In this document: one piece after another, positions 26,943 to 35,477 of the stretch
How the letters are laid out: the number at the start of each line of letters is the position of its first letter
Position numbering within the stretch: position 1 is the stretch's first letter
Origin: Comamonadaceae bacterium
GTDB taxonomy: Bacteria > Pseudomonadota > Gammaproteobacteria > Burkholderiales > Burkholderiaceae_C
Reading direction: 5' to 3'
Length of the DNA: 59,018 bases
NCBI GenBank assembly: GCA_015999985.1
Contig: JAECRA010000025.1
Span: 1-59,018, forward strand
Notes under the pieces: generated by a model
The model's input: the letters and a program-made list of their open reading frames with translations, nothing else
Told to the model about the DNA's origin: nothing
Databases searched by the model: none
Made by a program: the position numbers and the translations under genes

Positions 26943-27821
26943 ATGAAACGACTTCACATCATTGCGGGCGTCGTGCTCGCCACCCTGCTGGCAGCTGGTT
27001 GCGCCGCGCTGGACAAATCACAGCGTCAATGGATCTTCCAACCCAGCGATAGGAGCTGGGGCAATTCCGCTGCCATGACCGAAGGCATGAAAGATGTCTG
27101 GATCAACTACGATTCACGACTAACCTCTGAGCCAGTCCGTTTGCATGCCTTGTGGCATCCGGCAGAGAACGAAGCCAGTTCATGCCGCCCTGTCCTGCTT
27201 TACCTGCATGGCGCACGCTACAACGTTACCGGCTCTGCACCACGCATCCGGCGTATGCAGGAGCTGGGCTTTTCTGTACTGGCTGTCGATTACAGGGGAT
27301 TTGGCAAGACTTCGCGTGAGTTGCCTTCTGAGGAGATGGCCAATGAAGATGCACGCGCTGCCTGGGAGTGGTTGGCAGAGCAATATCCGGACTCACCTCG
27401 GTACATCTTTGGACACTCGCTCGGCGGCGCAATGGCCGTCACTCTTGCAGAAAAAGTCTCTGATGAGCGCGGGCTGATTCTCGAAGGCACTTTTACCTCT
27501 ATCCCCGATGTCGCCGGCACCATGAAATGGGGCTGGTTGCCCGTGGGCCCGCTAATTACCCAGAGGTTTGAATCGGCGACGCGCATCGGAAAGGTGGGCT
27601 CGCCCGTGCTGGTGGTTCACGGCTCGGAAGACCGCCTGATCCAGCCTGACTTGGGGCGCAAACTCTTCGATGCCGCAAGCGAGCCCAAGCAGTTCGTGCT
27701 GGTGGAGGGCGGCTCACATCACAATACCAATGCAGTGGGCCAGCCGCAGTATCGGGCTGCTTTGCCGCAGATATTTGCAAACGGGTGCTTCGTCTCTACC
27801 GCTGTTAACCAGCGAAGCTGA
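26943..27821 (+). CDS. Alpha/beta hydrolase lipoprotein
   Basis: A 292-residue alpha/beta hydrolase with a lipoprotein signal: MKRLHIIAGVVLATLLAAGC, lipobox LAAGC. The catalytic triad is visible as Ser in FGHSLGGAMA, Asp in HGSEDRLI and His in GSHHNT; the oxyanion HGARYN segment precedes them. It should be membrane-anchored in the periplasm and act on an ester or amide of unknown nature. The ATG at 26943 begins the signal; a TTG three codons earlier is less likely. The last 20 codons have a degenerate second copy at 32354-32416, on the far side of the next four genes. Confidence 0.85.
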   Translation: MKRLHIIAGVVLATLLAAGCAALDKSQRQWIFQPSDRSWGNSAAMTEGMKDVWINYDSRLTSEPVRLHALWHPAENEASSCRPVLLYLHGARYNVTGSAPRIRRMQELGFSVLAVDYRGFGKTSRELPSEEMANEDARAAWEWLAEQYPDSPRYIFGHSLGGAMAVTLAEKVSDERGLILEGTFTSIPDVAGTMKWGWLPVGPLITQRFESATRIGKVGSPVLVVHGSEDRLIQPDLGRKLFDAASEPKQFVLVEGGSHHNTNAVGQPQYRAALPQIFANGCFVSTAVNQRS

Positions 27822-27884
27822 ACCTGCAGTTGAGTTGATGCACTTCACAGGTCTGGTCGTTAACCGGGACCTGCGTCCGTGAAC

Positions 27885-28676
27885 TCAAGGCGTCTTGAGG
27901 CTCTCTAGCGCCGCAGAAATTTCTCGCGCACAGCGTTTGACTTCCACGGCAAAGCCTGCCTGATCGAACTGCGTCAGTTCGAAGACGAGGCTGACGCCGG
28001 CCACGACCTGCCCCTCCCAGAACACAGGTGCGGCTATTCCGATTCGACCCGGTGCGACCTCGGAATCGGTGCACGCCACGCCGGCTTCCCGGATGGCCTT
28101 CATCTGTTCTGAAAAGGCTTTCCAAGCGTCCAAGCCTGTGGACTCACGAATCTCCAGTTCATGGTTCAGATAGATCTGCTTGAGCGCACGGTCACCCAGG
28201 TGCGCCAGGATGGCTTTGGAAGTCGCACCCTTGAACATCGGTAGCGCAACCCCCCGCTCATAGGTTGACGAAGGGGGATGGTCACTGCCCTTCTCCTGGT
28301 GCACACACATCACCTGGTCTCGAAAGCGCCGACTGATCAACACCACCGCATGTTGCGTAGTGCGTGTGAGCAGGCTCAACATGGGTTCGGACGCAGCCTT
28401 CACCAGCGGATCCCCCTGGCGGATCAACAAGTCGTAGCGGATGAAAGCCGGCCCAAGCATGTACTCAGAGCGCGCAGACAGCGCCAGGAAGCCTAGGTTG
28501 CTGAGTTCCTTGACGTCCCGGTAGGCAGAACTGATGGACACCCCCATCTCGGCGGCGATGTCCTCCACGGTCCACAGCGACCTCCTCTCGAACAACTGGA
28601 GGATGTGCAGCGTTCGGTTCCGTGTACGGATGCCCAAGCTGGCATCCAAATTGCTTGATTTCGCACTATGTTCCAT
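27885..28676 (-). CDS. IclR-family transcriptional regulator
   Basis: A 263-residue regulator with an N-terminal winged helix (TVEDIAAEMGVSISSAYRDVKELSNLGFL, about 37-65) and a C-terminal IclR effector-binding (GAF-like) domain containing GVALPMFKGATSKAILAHL and the closing GIAAPVFWEGQVVAGVSL. It is divergent from a CobW-hydantoinase-Bug operon, which it likely controls. I chose ATG 28676 (MEHSAKSS): the alternative ATG at 28697 falls inside the inverted-repeat operator at 28686-28704. Confidence 0.88.
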   Translation of the reverse strand: MEHSAKSSNLDASLGIRTRNRTLHILQLFERRSLWTVEDIAAEMGVSISSAYRDVKELSNLGFLALSARSEYMLGPAFIRYDLLIRQGDPLVKAASEPMLSLLTRTTQHAVVLISRRFRDQVMCVHQEKGSDHPPSSTYERGVALPMFKGATSKAILAHLGDRALKQIYLNHELEIRESTGLDAWKAFSEQMKAIREAGVACTDSEVAPGRIGIAAPVFWEGQVVAGVSLVFELTQFDQAGFAVEVKRCAREISAALESLKTP

Positions 28677-28685
28677 TTGAATATA

Positions 28686-28704
28686 ATTCGCACCCATTGC
28701 GAAT
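28686..28704. promoter_or_regulatory. Candidate IclR operator ATTCGC-N7-GCGAAT
   Basis: A perfect 6-bp inverted repeat with a 7-bp spacer in the 74-bp divergent region between the IclR gene and the CobW gene. Position and symmetry fit a site that represses both directions. No clear -10/-35 pair could be assigned. Confidence 0.5.
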
Positions 28705-28750
28705 ACGATATCGCTCCAACTTGGTGCAACTTCCGCAAAGGAGACACATT

Positions 28751-29842
28751 ATGAGTTCCGATCGCGCACGAATTCCGGTCGCCCTGCTAACAGGCTTCCT
28801 TGGCAGCGGCAAGACCACCTTGCTCAACCGGTGGTTGCGCGAGCCTGCGTTGGCCAATGCGGCGGTGATCGTCAACGAGTTTGGCGATATAGGTATCGAT
28901 CACAACCTCATCGCCAGCAGCAACGACAACACGATAGAGCTGAGCACGGGATGCCTGTGCTGCACCGTGCAGGGCGATCTGGTCGAAACCCTGCGTGATT
29001 TGCTCGACAAGCGCAGCCGCGGCACAGTTCGCGCCTTCGATCGTGTCGTCATCGAGACCACAGGGATGGCCGACCCTGGCCCCGTCCTCCAGGCCCTCAT
29101 GACCTTTCCGGTGGCCAATGGCTACCGATTGGCTCAGGTGATCACCACGGTAGACGGCGTCAACGGCGCCACCACGTTAAACAGGTTTCCTGAGTCTGCC
29201 AAGCAAGTGTCCGTCGCCGATCAGCTGGTGATTACCAAGATGGACCTGGCCAACCCACAGCAAGCACAGGACCTGCAATCGCAGCTGGAGCTACTGAACC
29301 CGGGAGCCACGGTGAGCTGGGCCACGAACCTCCAGGTGCCTTGCCTGGACGTCCTGACGGAGCTGGACGTCTACGCGGCCGCAACACCGGCGCCCGCCAT
29401 CCGTCGTTGGCTCAACGCCGAAGCCTATGCAGACCACACACGCTACCAATCCATCACGCCGGACTCCTCCGGGGGTCATAGCGAAGGCATTGAAACGTTT
29501 TCACTGGTGTACGACGAGCCTCTGGCCTGGCAAGAGCTGGCGGCCTGGCTCGATGCACTGGTGATGGCGCATGGGGATGATCTGCTGCGCGTCAAAGGCA
29601 TCCTGAACATTCAGGGAGAGTCCCGCCCTATCGTCGTGCACGCTGTGCAGCGCCTGTTCCATCCACCGGCGCCCCTGGCCGAGTGGCCTTACGAGGACCG
29701 GCGCTCGCGGCTGGTCTTCATCACCCGAGGGCTCAGCCGCGCATTCGTCGAGAACATCTTCGACGTCATCCGCGGCCGCGCCGCCCCTTCTTCCCATTCC
29801 TCCACCTCCGCTCAAAAGGAAAGCATCGCATGGACACTTTAA
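28751..29842 (+). CDS. CobW/COG0523-family GTPase metallochaperone
   Basis: A 363-residue P-loop GTPase with Walker A GFLGSGKTT (15-23), the metal-binding motif CLCC (68-71), the Walker B-like VVIETTGMADP and the TKMD base-recognition motif, followed by a CobW C-terminal domain. The family delivers zinc, cobalt or other metals to client enzymes. The next gene overlaps it by 13 bp and encodes a binuclear-metal cyclic amidohydrolase, the obvious client (inference). The ATG at 28751 follows AAAGGAGAC; a longer frame upstream crosses the operator. Confidence 0.9.
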   Translation: MSSDRARIPVALLTGFLGSGKTTLLNRWLREPALANAAVIVNEFGDIGIDHNLIASSNDNTIELSTGCLCCTVQGDLVETLRDLLDKRSRGTVRAFDRVVIETTGMADPGPVLQALMTFPVANGYRLAQVITTVDGVNGATTLNRFPESAKQVSVADQLVITKMDLANPQQAQDLQSQLELLNPGATVSWATNLQVPCLDVLTELDVYAAATPAPAIRRWLNAEAYADHTRYQSITPDSSGGHSEGIETFSLVYDEPLAWQELAAWLDALVMAHGDDLLRVKGILNIQGESRPIVVHAVQRLFHPPAPLAEWPYEDRRSRLVFITRGLSRAFVENIFDVIRGRAAPSSHSSTSAQKESIAWTL

Positions 29843-31230
29843 TCCGCAACGGACTGATCGTCACGCCCCAGGGGCGTCGCATCGCATCGATAGGCATCGA
29901 AAACGGTCGCATCGCCGGCATCTACGAGCCCGGCAGCGAGCCGAATGCCAGAGAAGTCATCGAGGCAGAGGGCCTGGCCATCGTGCCCGGCGCAGTCGAC
30001 ATGCACTCACACCACCGCCAGGGCTCCCTGCCAGGCTTTGAGTACAAGGACACGATCTATACCTCCACGATGCAGTGCGCAGCCGGCGGCGTGACCACCA
30101 GCGTGGCCATGCCCAACGTGCAGCCACCGCCCAACACCCTGGAACTGCTGGAGCGCCAGTACGACATCTATCGCAGTGATGCCATCGTAGACTGGAACTT
30201 CAACCCGCCTCCGACCGTGAGCGATGAAATGCCTGCCATGACCGACACGGGCATCGCAGCCTTCAAAATATTCATGGTGGTGGACACTGGCCGCGACTAC
30301 CCCCACATGCCCGGCATCGGCGTGCATGACCACGGCAAGATCCTTGAGATCATGCAGCGCTGCGCCGAGCTGAACGTGCCGCTGATGGTGCACCCGCACG
30401 ACCAGGCGCTGATGGATGTGATCGAGCAGAAGTTCTGGGACCGCGGCGAGCGCGATGCGCTGGCCTACGCCAAGGCCTACGCCGCACACGATGGCGTCAT
30501 CTGGGAGACGGCCATTGCCACATTGCTGCGTCTGCAACGCGCCTCCGGATGCCATCTTCACATTCTGCACACCCAGACCGCTGGCAGCGTGGATCTGATC
30601 CGCCAGGCCAAGGCAGCCGGCCAGAAGGTAACTTGCGAAATCAATCCCTGGGCCCTGTTCCTGGGTTGCGAATGGTCAGCCATCCAACGCCTGGGCTCGT
30701 ACGCGCTGTCGTACTGGGTGCCCGAGAAAAACGTCCCGGGCCTGTGGGAGGGCCTGCGCGATGGCACCATCGACATTGTCGCGACCGACCACGCCCCGCA
30801 CACGCGCGAGGAAAAGGAAATCGGCTGGAAGGACGGCTGGAAGGCCCACACGGGAACGCCGTCCACGCAGTTTTACTACAGCATGTTCATGACTGCCGCG
30901 CTGGAAGGCAAGATCAGCCTGGAGCGCGTCGTCGAGGCCTGCAGCGCCAAGCCTGCCGAACTGTTCGGGCTTGAACAAAAAGGCGCGCTGAAAGTCGGCG
31001 CAGATGCAGATCTGGTTCTGGTGGATCTAGATTTGGAATACGAAGTGCGCGACGAGGAAGTCCTCAGCCTGATCGGCTGGAGCCCCTACGCCGGTCGCAA
31101 GCTCAAGGCCAAACCGGTGCGCACCGTCGTGCGCGGGACGACCGTCTACCTGGATGGCAAGGTGATTGGCCAGAAGGGCTTTGGCAAGCAAGCCAAAGCG
31201 GTTCGCGCTCCGGCTGAAGTGCCAGCCTGA
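29830..31230 (+). CDS. Hydantoinase/dihydropyrimidinase-like cyclic amidohydrolase
   Basis: A 466-residue amidohydrolase-superfamily enzyme of the hydantoinase/allantoinase/dihydroorotase group, which hydrolyses cyclic amide bonds. The binuclear-metal residues are visible: His59-x-His61 in VDMHSHH, a candidate carboxylated Lys in AFKIFM, His in MVHPHD and LHILHTQ, and Asp in ATDHAPHT. Substrate is unknown. It overlaps the CobW gene by 13 bp and precedes a Bug receptor by 33 bp, making a three-gene operon. Start chosen at ATG 29830 (MDTLIRNGLIV), the normal family start. Confidence 0.88.
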   Translation: MDTLIRNGLIVTPQGRRIASIGIENGRIAGIYEPGSEPNAREVIEAEGLAIVPGAVDMHSHHRQGSLPGFEYKDTIYTSTMQCAAGGVTTSVAMPNVQPPPNTLELLERQYDIYRSDAIVDWNFNPPPTVSDEMPAMTDTGIAAFKIFMVVDTGRDYPHMPGIGVHDHGKILEIMQRCAELNVPLMVHPHDQALMDVIEQKFWDRGERDALAYAKAYAAHDGVIWETAIATLLRLQRASGCHLHILHTQTAGSVDLIRQAKAAGQKVTCEINPWALFLGCEWSAIQRLGSYALSYWVPEKNVPGLWEGLRDGTIDIVATDHAPHTREEKEIGWKDGWKAHTGTPSTQFYYSMFMTAALEGKISLERVVEACSAKPAELFGLEQKGALKVGADADLVLVDLDLEYEVRDEEVLSLIGWSPYAGRKLKAKPVRTVVRGTTVYLDGKVIGQKGFGKQAKAVRAPAEVPA

Positions 31231-31263
31231 ACGCATACGCTCTCTATTCAGGAAGGATTTATC

Positions 31264-32250
31264 ATGAAACGACGTTCCTTTTTGCGAAATACCCTGCTGT
31301 TGCCCACTTTGGGAAGCACAGGATTGGCGAGCACTGCAGTACGCGCCCAGGCCTGGCCAGAGCGCGCCATCACGCTGGTGGTGCCCTACCCGGCCGGCGG
31401 AAACACTGACTTCGTTGCCCGCATGACGGCAGATTATCTTGGTCGGGCGCTGGGTAAACCGGTGGTCGTGGACAACCGTGCAGGTGCCGGCGGCACGATT
31501 GCTGCGGCCCTGGCGGCCAAGATGCCTGCCGACGGTCATTCTCTGTTTCTGGCTTCCATTGCTCAAATCTCGTTGGCGCCATTTCTCTACAAGATCCGCT
31601 ATGACCCCATCAAGGACTTTCTGCCCGTGGCCAATGTCGCAGGAAACCCCCAGGTGCTGGTCGTTCCGGAAGCTTCGCCCCACAAGACCTTGAAGCAATT
31701 TGTGGACTATGGCTTGACCAATAAGGGCGCACTCTCCATGGCGCATGCGGGCACGGGGTCCATGTCCTTCCTGGCCGGCGCGGCGTTTCTCAAGCGCGCC
31801 GGGATTGAAGCGGTCATGGTGCCGTACAAGGGTGGAGCGGCCGCCATTAGCGACACCACATCTGGCCAGACAGATGCGTACACGGCGAACATTTCCGAAA
31901 TCCTGCCCCATCTGCAGGGCAACCGTCTGCGCATGCTGGCCGTGACCAGCCCCCAGCCGGTGGCCATGCTGCCTGGCGTGCCCACCATCGCCTCCATGTT
32001 CCCTGGGTTCCAGACCGAGACGTGGAACGGTTTGTTGGCACCTGCCGGCGTTCCCGCCCCCATAGCGGAGCGTCTCGGAGCGCTCGTATCGAAAATGTTC
32101 TCAGACGAGAGTGTCCAGACCCGAATGGCTACGGCAGGCCTGATTGCACAGACCGGGCAGCAATCACCCAAGGACTTTGGGCGCCGGATCCAGAACGACA
32201 TCGATCTCTGGCGGCCCATTATCAAGAGCATCGACGTCAAACCCGAATAG
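31264..32250 (+). CDS. Bug/TctC-family solute-binding protein with Tat-type signal
   Basis: A 328-residue periplasmic receptor. The N-terminus MKRRSFLRN has a twin-arginine motif followed by a hydrophobic stretch ending VRAQA, so export may go through Tat. The Bug hallmark ITLVVPYPAGGNTDFVAR and second-lobe VPYKGGAAAISDT are present. No TctA/B genes are nearby. It probably captures the substrate of the hydantoinase encoded just upstream (inference). Two hairpins follow the gene. Confidence 0.88.
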   Translation: MKRRSFLRNTLLLPTLGSTGLASTAVRAQAWPERAITLVVPYPAGGNTDFVARMTADYLGRALGKPVVVDNRAGAGGTIAAALAAKMPADGHSLFLASIAQISLAPFLYKIRYDPIKDFLPVANVAGNPQVLVVPEASPHKTLKQFVDYGLTNKGALSMAHAGTGSMSFLAGAAFLKRAGIEAVMVPYKGGAAAISDTTSGQTDAYTANISEILPHLQGNRLRMLAVTSPQPVAMLPGVPTIASMFPGFQTETWNGLLAPAGVPAPIAERLGALVSKMFSDESVQTRMATAGLIAQTGQQSPKDFGRRIQNDIDLWRPIIKSIDVKPE

Positions 32251-32259
32251 GACGGCAAG

Positions 32260-32340
32260 CGGGCGCCTACAAGGTTTGAGCGCCCGGGTTAGCCCTCCAT
32301 GAGGCAACAGGATGGCCTGCCGCCTTCAACGCGGCAGGCC
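32260..32340 (+). terminator. Two hairpins after the Bug gene
   Basis: CGGGCGC (32260-32266) pairs with GCGCCCG (32280-32286). Further on, GGCCTGCCGC (32314-32323) pairs perfectly with GCGGCAGGCC (32331-32340) across loop CTTCAAC. No T-run follows, so termination would be weak or Rho-assisted. The second hairpin ends 14 bp before the hydrolase relic. Confidence 0.5.
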
Positions 32341-32353
32341 ACTCCCAACATCA

Positions 32354-32440
32354 GCCTTGCCGCAAATCAGAGCCAATGGGTGCTTCAGCTCAACGGCTCT
32401 TTGCCAGCGAAGCTGAACCTTCAGTCCAGTTGACGCACCT
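32354..32440 (+). pseudogene. Relic of the 3' end of a second copy of the 26943-27821 hydrolase
   Basis: Translated from 32354 this reads ALPQIRANGCFSSTALCQRS and a stop (32414-32416). The end of the hydrolase reads ALPQIFANGCFVSTAVNQRS and a stop. The similarity runs on past both stops (ACCTNCAGTNNAGTTGANGCAC). Nothing of the rest of the gene remains. The two copies bracket the IclR-CobW-hydantoinase-Bug cassette. Confidence 0.8.
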
Positions 32441-32502
32441 GTCGCGCTGCCAAGCGGCCTGCCGACTGCTGCAGTGAAGGCGCCACGGTACTCACACAGA
32501 GT

Positions 32503-33411
32503 TCACACCACGGCACCGCTTGCCACATCCAAGGCCAGGCACAGGTCGTCCCAAGCCTTGGACTTTTCGGATAAGGAGCGCAGAAGGTAGGCGGGGTGAT
32601 AAGTCACGATGACCGGCACTCCCTCGTACCGATGCACGCGCCCACGCAGGCGGCCAATAGGCTCGTTGGTCTGGAGCAGGGATTGGACAGCAAAGCGCCC
32701 CATGGCCAAGATGATTCTGGGGGCCACCAGTGCCACCTGGCGGCGCAGGAAGGGCTCGCATTGCGCAATCTCCTCGGGCCCCGGATTGCGGTTGCCAGGA
32801 GGGCGACATTTCAGCACATTGGCAATGTAGACGCCTTCTTTGGCGCCACCCTGCTTGGGTGCAGGTTTTTCGGAGAGGTCGTCCGCTGAGTTTCCTGCCT
32901 TGCGAGAAAGCTGGATAGCGGCCAGCATGTTATCCAAAAGCTTGCCAGCTTGACCGACGAAGGGCTCGCCCTGGCGATCTTCATTCTCACCCGGCGCCTC
33001 ACCGATCACCATCCACTCGGCGTGCTGGCTGCCCACACCGAAGACTGTCTGCGTGCGGCCTTCGCACAGGCCGCAGGCGCGGCAGGCGGCCACGGTGGAC
33101 TGGAGTTGAGGCCAGTCCATGCGTTCTATGCCTTCTACCGGAACAGAGGGGCGTGGGGCAGGCGTGGTAGGTGGAGTGGTGGGTGTTTGGCGAAGTTGGA
33201 CAGGGGCGGCGGCGATCTCTTGAGGGGCGGCTTTGGGAAGGCGCTGCTCGGTTGCGGGGACGGGAGCGAGCACAGGCTTGTGCACGGGTGCTGGCTCCGG
33301 TGCGTGACGCATGTCTGGCTCCACTTGCACGGGCTTAGGAGCCTTGGGCGCCCACACGCGCACGCCCATTTCGGAGAGCATGGCTCGGTGGCGGTCGTCG
33401 AGAAGCATCAT
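32503..33411 (-). CDS. Type-4 uracil-DNA glycosylase (4Fe-4S)
   Basis: A 302-residue base-excision repair enzyme removing uracil from DNA. The catalytic part (about 105-302) has CRACGLC for the iron-sulfur cluster with further Cys in [12 protein letters not shown] and QCEPFL, the GEAPGENED active-site motif and TYHPAYLLR. The first about 100 residues are a Pro/Ala-rich linker, absent from thermophilic family 4 enzymes but usual in beta-proteobacteria. It belongs with tsaB-rimI, from which repeats now separate it. A start one codon later (33408) is possible. Confidence 0.92.
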   Translation of the reverse strand: MMLLDDRHRAMLSEMGVRVWAPKAPKPVQVEPDMRHAPEPAPVHKPVLAPVPATEQRLPKAAPQEIAAAPVQLRQTPTTPPTTPAPRPSVPVEGIERMDWPQLQSTVAACRACGLCEGRTQTVFGVGSQHAEWMVIGEAPGENEDRQGEPFVGQAGKLLDNMLAAIQLSRKAGNSADDLSEKPAPKQGGAKEGVYIANVLKCRPPGNRNPGPEEIAQCEPFLRRQVALVAPRIILAMGRFAVQSLLQTNEPIGRLRGRVHRYEGVPVIVTYHPAYLLRSLSEKSKAWDDLCLALDVASGAVV

Positions 33412-33461
33412 ATTTCTTTGGAGCTCAGGGCTTGTTCAAGCTCTTGCGCACGGGTGGTGTA

Positions 33462-34024
33462 TTTAACCCTCTCTCCCTTTGGAAGAGGGTGGGGTCCGGC
33501 TGCGAGGTCAGGGCGGGTCACAAACTCTCTCTCCCTTTCCCTTTGGGAGGGAATTGCGCGGCCGGCTGCGGGGCGAGGGCAAGCTGCTATTGACTCCCTC
33601 TCCCTCTGGGAGAGGGGGGGGTGAGGGCAAGCGGCGGTAGCTTTAGGCGCGGTGGTTACTACTTGCCTTTTGTGCTTGCATTGAGGTCGGAGGCCGGGAT
33701 GTGCGCCCGGCGGCGCACCTACTCTTTTTTGCTCCGCCACCGGATCGCCGGCCGAAATAGAGTAGGCAGAAAAAAGGCGGCCCCACTGTCCGTGACCCTG
33801 CGCTTCGCTGCGGGCAACCTCCGGTGCTCGATCCAGGGGCGGTGCGGCAGAACTCACTTCATTCGCTTCGCTCACTACGTTCAGACAGCTGCCGCAAGCT
33901 AGTTCACGAAGCAAGAGCATCTTGCAGTGCTCTTGCCCGCCCCTGGCCCTGCGCTCCTCGGCACGGCCAAAGGGGGTGGGAGCCTGAATCGGGCCATAGC
34001 TTCGCTCGGCCTTCGAATAGTCAG
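33462..34024 (+). repeat. Stacked hairpin modules and interspersed long repeat, copy 3
   Basis: Three CCCTCTCCC-type hairpin modules stand in a row (about 33462-33500, 33527-33580, 33592-33625). The long repeat continues to 34024 with the same ordered segments as copy 2, including GGAGGCCGGGATGTGCGCCC, GGCAACCTCCGGTGCTCGAT, TTCGCTCACTACGTTCA and CATAGCTTCGCTCGGCC. Frames on both strands cross it but are not conserved. It sits between rimI and the uracil-DNA glycosylase gene. Confidence 0.85.
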
Positions 34025-34087
34025 TCTTTTCCCTTCTCGGGAAAGAAAACCTGAGAGCCCTTAGGCTGGCTTTATGAAGGGCTTCCC

Positions 34088-34579
34088 TCATAACATCAGA
34101 CTCATCACTACCGCGTCCTCGCGCGCCCCGTTTTCAGCAGGGTAATAACTTTTGCGCTGACCTGCACGGACAAAGCCATGCTTTAGATAGACATGCTGCG
34201 CACGTGTATTGCTCACCCGCACTTCCAGCCATAACCAGCGCACACCCTGGCCTCGCGCCCAGATGCTCAAGCCCTCAAGAAGAAGCCGTGCCCATCCTTG
34301 GCGCTGAAAAGCCGGGGCTACGGTGATGTTGAGCAGGTGAACTTCGTCGACGCCCTTCATGGCCACAAAATAACCCAGGAGCTCATTTCCTGCGAACAGG
34401 CATTGCGCCTGGTAACCCGCATTCAGGGCGTCGAGGAAGTTGCCTCGGGTCCACGGATGGAGATAGGCCGCTTGTTCCACCACCAGGACCGTGTCTACCC
34501 ACTCGGGTGTCATGGTCTCGAAGGCTGCCTGCGGCGCGCACTCTGGCGAATCAGCGGAAAAATGGGGAACGGCGCTCAT
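34088..34579 (-). CDS. rimI: Ribosomal protein alanine N-acetyltransferase
   Basis: A 163-residue GNAT acetyltransferase that acetylates the N-terminal alanine of ribosomal protein S18. It shows the usual RimI order: AYLHPWTRGNFLDAL, LLNITVAPAFQRQGWARLLL (acetyl-CoA pyrophosphate loop) and NTRAQHVYLKHGFVRAGQRKSYY. I chose ATG 34579 (MSAVPHF); a start seven codons upstream would add a Phe-rich leader. The gene follows tsaB as in many proteobacteria, but a 161-bp repeat element lies between them. Confidence 0.92.
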   Translation of the reverse strand: MSAVPHFSADSPECAPQAAFETMTPEWVDTVLVVEQAAYLHPWTRGNFLDALNAGYQAQCLFAGNELLGYFVAMKGVDEVHLLNITVAPAFQRQGWARLLLEGLSIWARGQGVRWLWLEVRVSNTRAQHVYLKHGFVRAGQRKSYYPAENGAREDAVVMSLML

Positions 34580-34604
34580 CGTAAAAAAAAACGAGTTCAA
34601 GCTC

Positions 34605-34765
34605 AGAAGGTGTGAATGAATCCAGCGTGCCCGAAAGGGCCGTCTAAAGCCGCCCGATCAAGGCGCAAAGCGCAGGCATAGCTCGGGCTATGGCGAGCAG
34701 TTGTAACGCGGAGCGGGTGGCTTTTGGCGGTCAAGGCGGGCATGAGGGATTCGTTCACACCTTCT
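34605..34765. mobile_element. 161-bp non-autonomous element with 19-bp terminal inverted repeats
   Basis: AGAAGGTGTGAATGAATCC (34605-34623) is inverted at 34747-34765 with one mismatch. The centre has a perfect hairpin CATAGC-TCGG-GCTATG (34677-34692), the same layout as the 16242-16444 MITE, whose central hairpin also contains ATAGCTCG-GCTAT. There is no coding capacity. It lies between tsaB and rimI, so it is transcribed within the operon. A short relative stands at 10326-10377. Confidence 0.75.
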
Positions 34766-34769
34766 CAGT

Positions 34770-35477
34770 TCAACGGTTGGCGGCGGCGCGTTCGGCCGTC
34801 GTTTGTGCAACTTTATCGCGAATGTATAACGGCAACGCCTGATCCGCAGAAACAGCCAGGCCCGCGGTCAGCAGGGCCGGCGCCAAACTGAGCAACGCAG
34901 GCGCGTTAGGGACGGCTTCGATGCGGGGCAGATCAACCAGAGCTGCCGGCAAGCGATCACCATATGACGCCCAGACATTCCCCGCCAACACCCAATCTGG
35001 GCCAGCAGGCACAGCCAGTTGCTCCGGCTTTCCCACACTGATTCCGGCAGAGCAAGCCCAGGCAGCTCCGTCCCAGATATAGGCAGCGCTATAAACCTCG
35101 TCCATTCGGGCATCGAGCAGCGCCAACACGCGCGTGGCACCGCTTTGTATGCGTGCCGCTTCAGCCACAGCCAAAAGCGTATCCACCGGCAGCACAGGAA
35201 CGCCAGCCCCCTGCCCCTGCCTGGCCCCAAAGGCGAGCCCTTGGGCTACCGAGCAGGCGGTGCGCAATCCGGTGAACGAACCCGGCCCTCGGCCAAAAAC
35301 GATGGCGTCCAGATCACCCGGCGCCAGTTCTGCCTGGGTGAGCAAATCCAGCACGCAAGGGATCAGCGCAGCAGACGACTGAGCCCCGCCCACCCCGGAA
35401 TACACCCATTCGCGCCCATCACGCCGTACGGCAACCGAAAGCCACTCGGTACTGGTGTCGAAAGCAAGTAATTTCAT
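34770..35477 (-). CDS. tsaB: tRNA threonylcarbamoyladenosine biosynthesis protein TsaB
   Basis: A 235-residue ASKHA-fold protein that partners TsaD and TsaE in making t6A37 of tRNA. The N-terminus MKLLAFDTSTEWLSVAV and the core VFGRGPGSFTGLRTACSVAQGLAFG are diagnostic. TsaB is a regulatory pseudo-ATPase of the complex. The start overlaps the stop of the EamA gene by 4 bp, so both are cotranscribed. The TsaC/Sua5 partner is encoded at 57814-58833. Confidence 0.94.
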   Translation of the reverse strand: MKLLAFDTSTEWLSVAVRRDGREWVYSGVGGAQSSAALIPCVLDLLTQAELAPGDLDAIVFGRGPGSFTGLRTACSVAQGLAFGARQGQGAGVPVLPVDTLLAVAEAARIQSGATRVLALLDARMDEVYSAAYIWDGAAWACSAGISVGKPEQLAVPAGPDWVLAGNVWASYGDRLPAALVDLPRIEAVPNAPALLSLAPALLTAGLAVSADQALPLYIRDKVAQTTAERAAANR

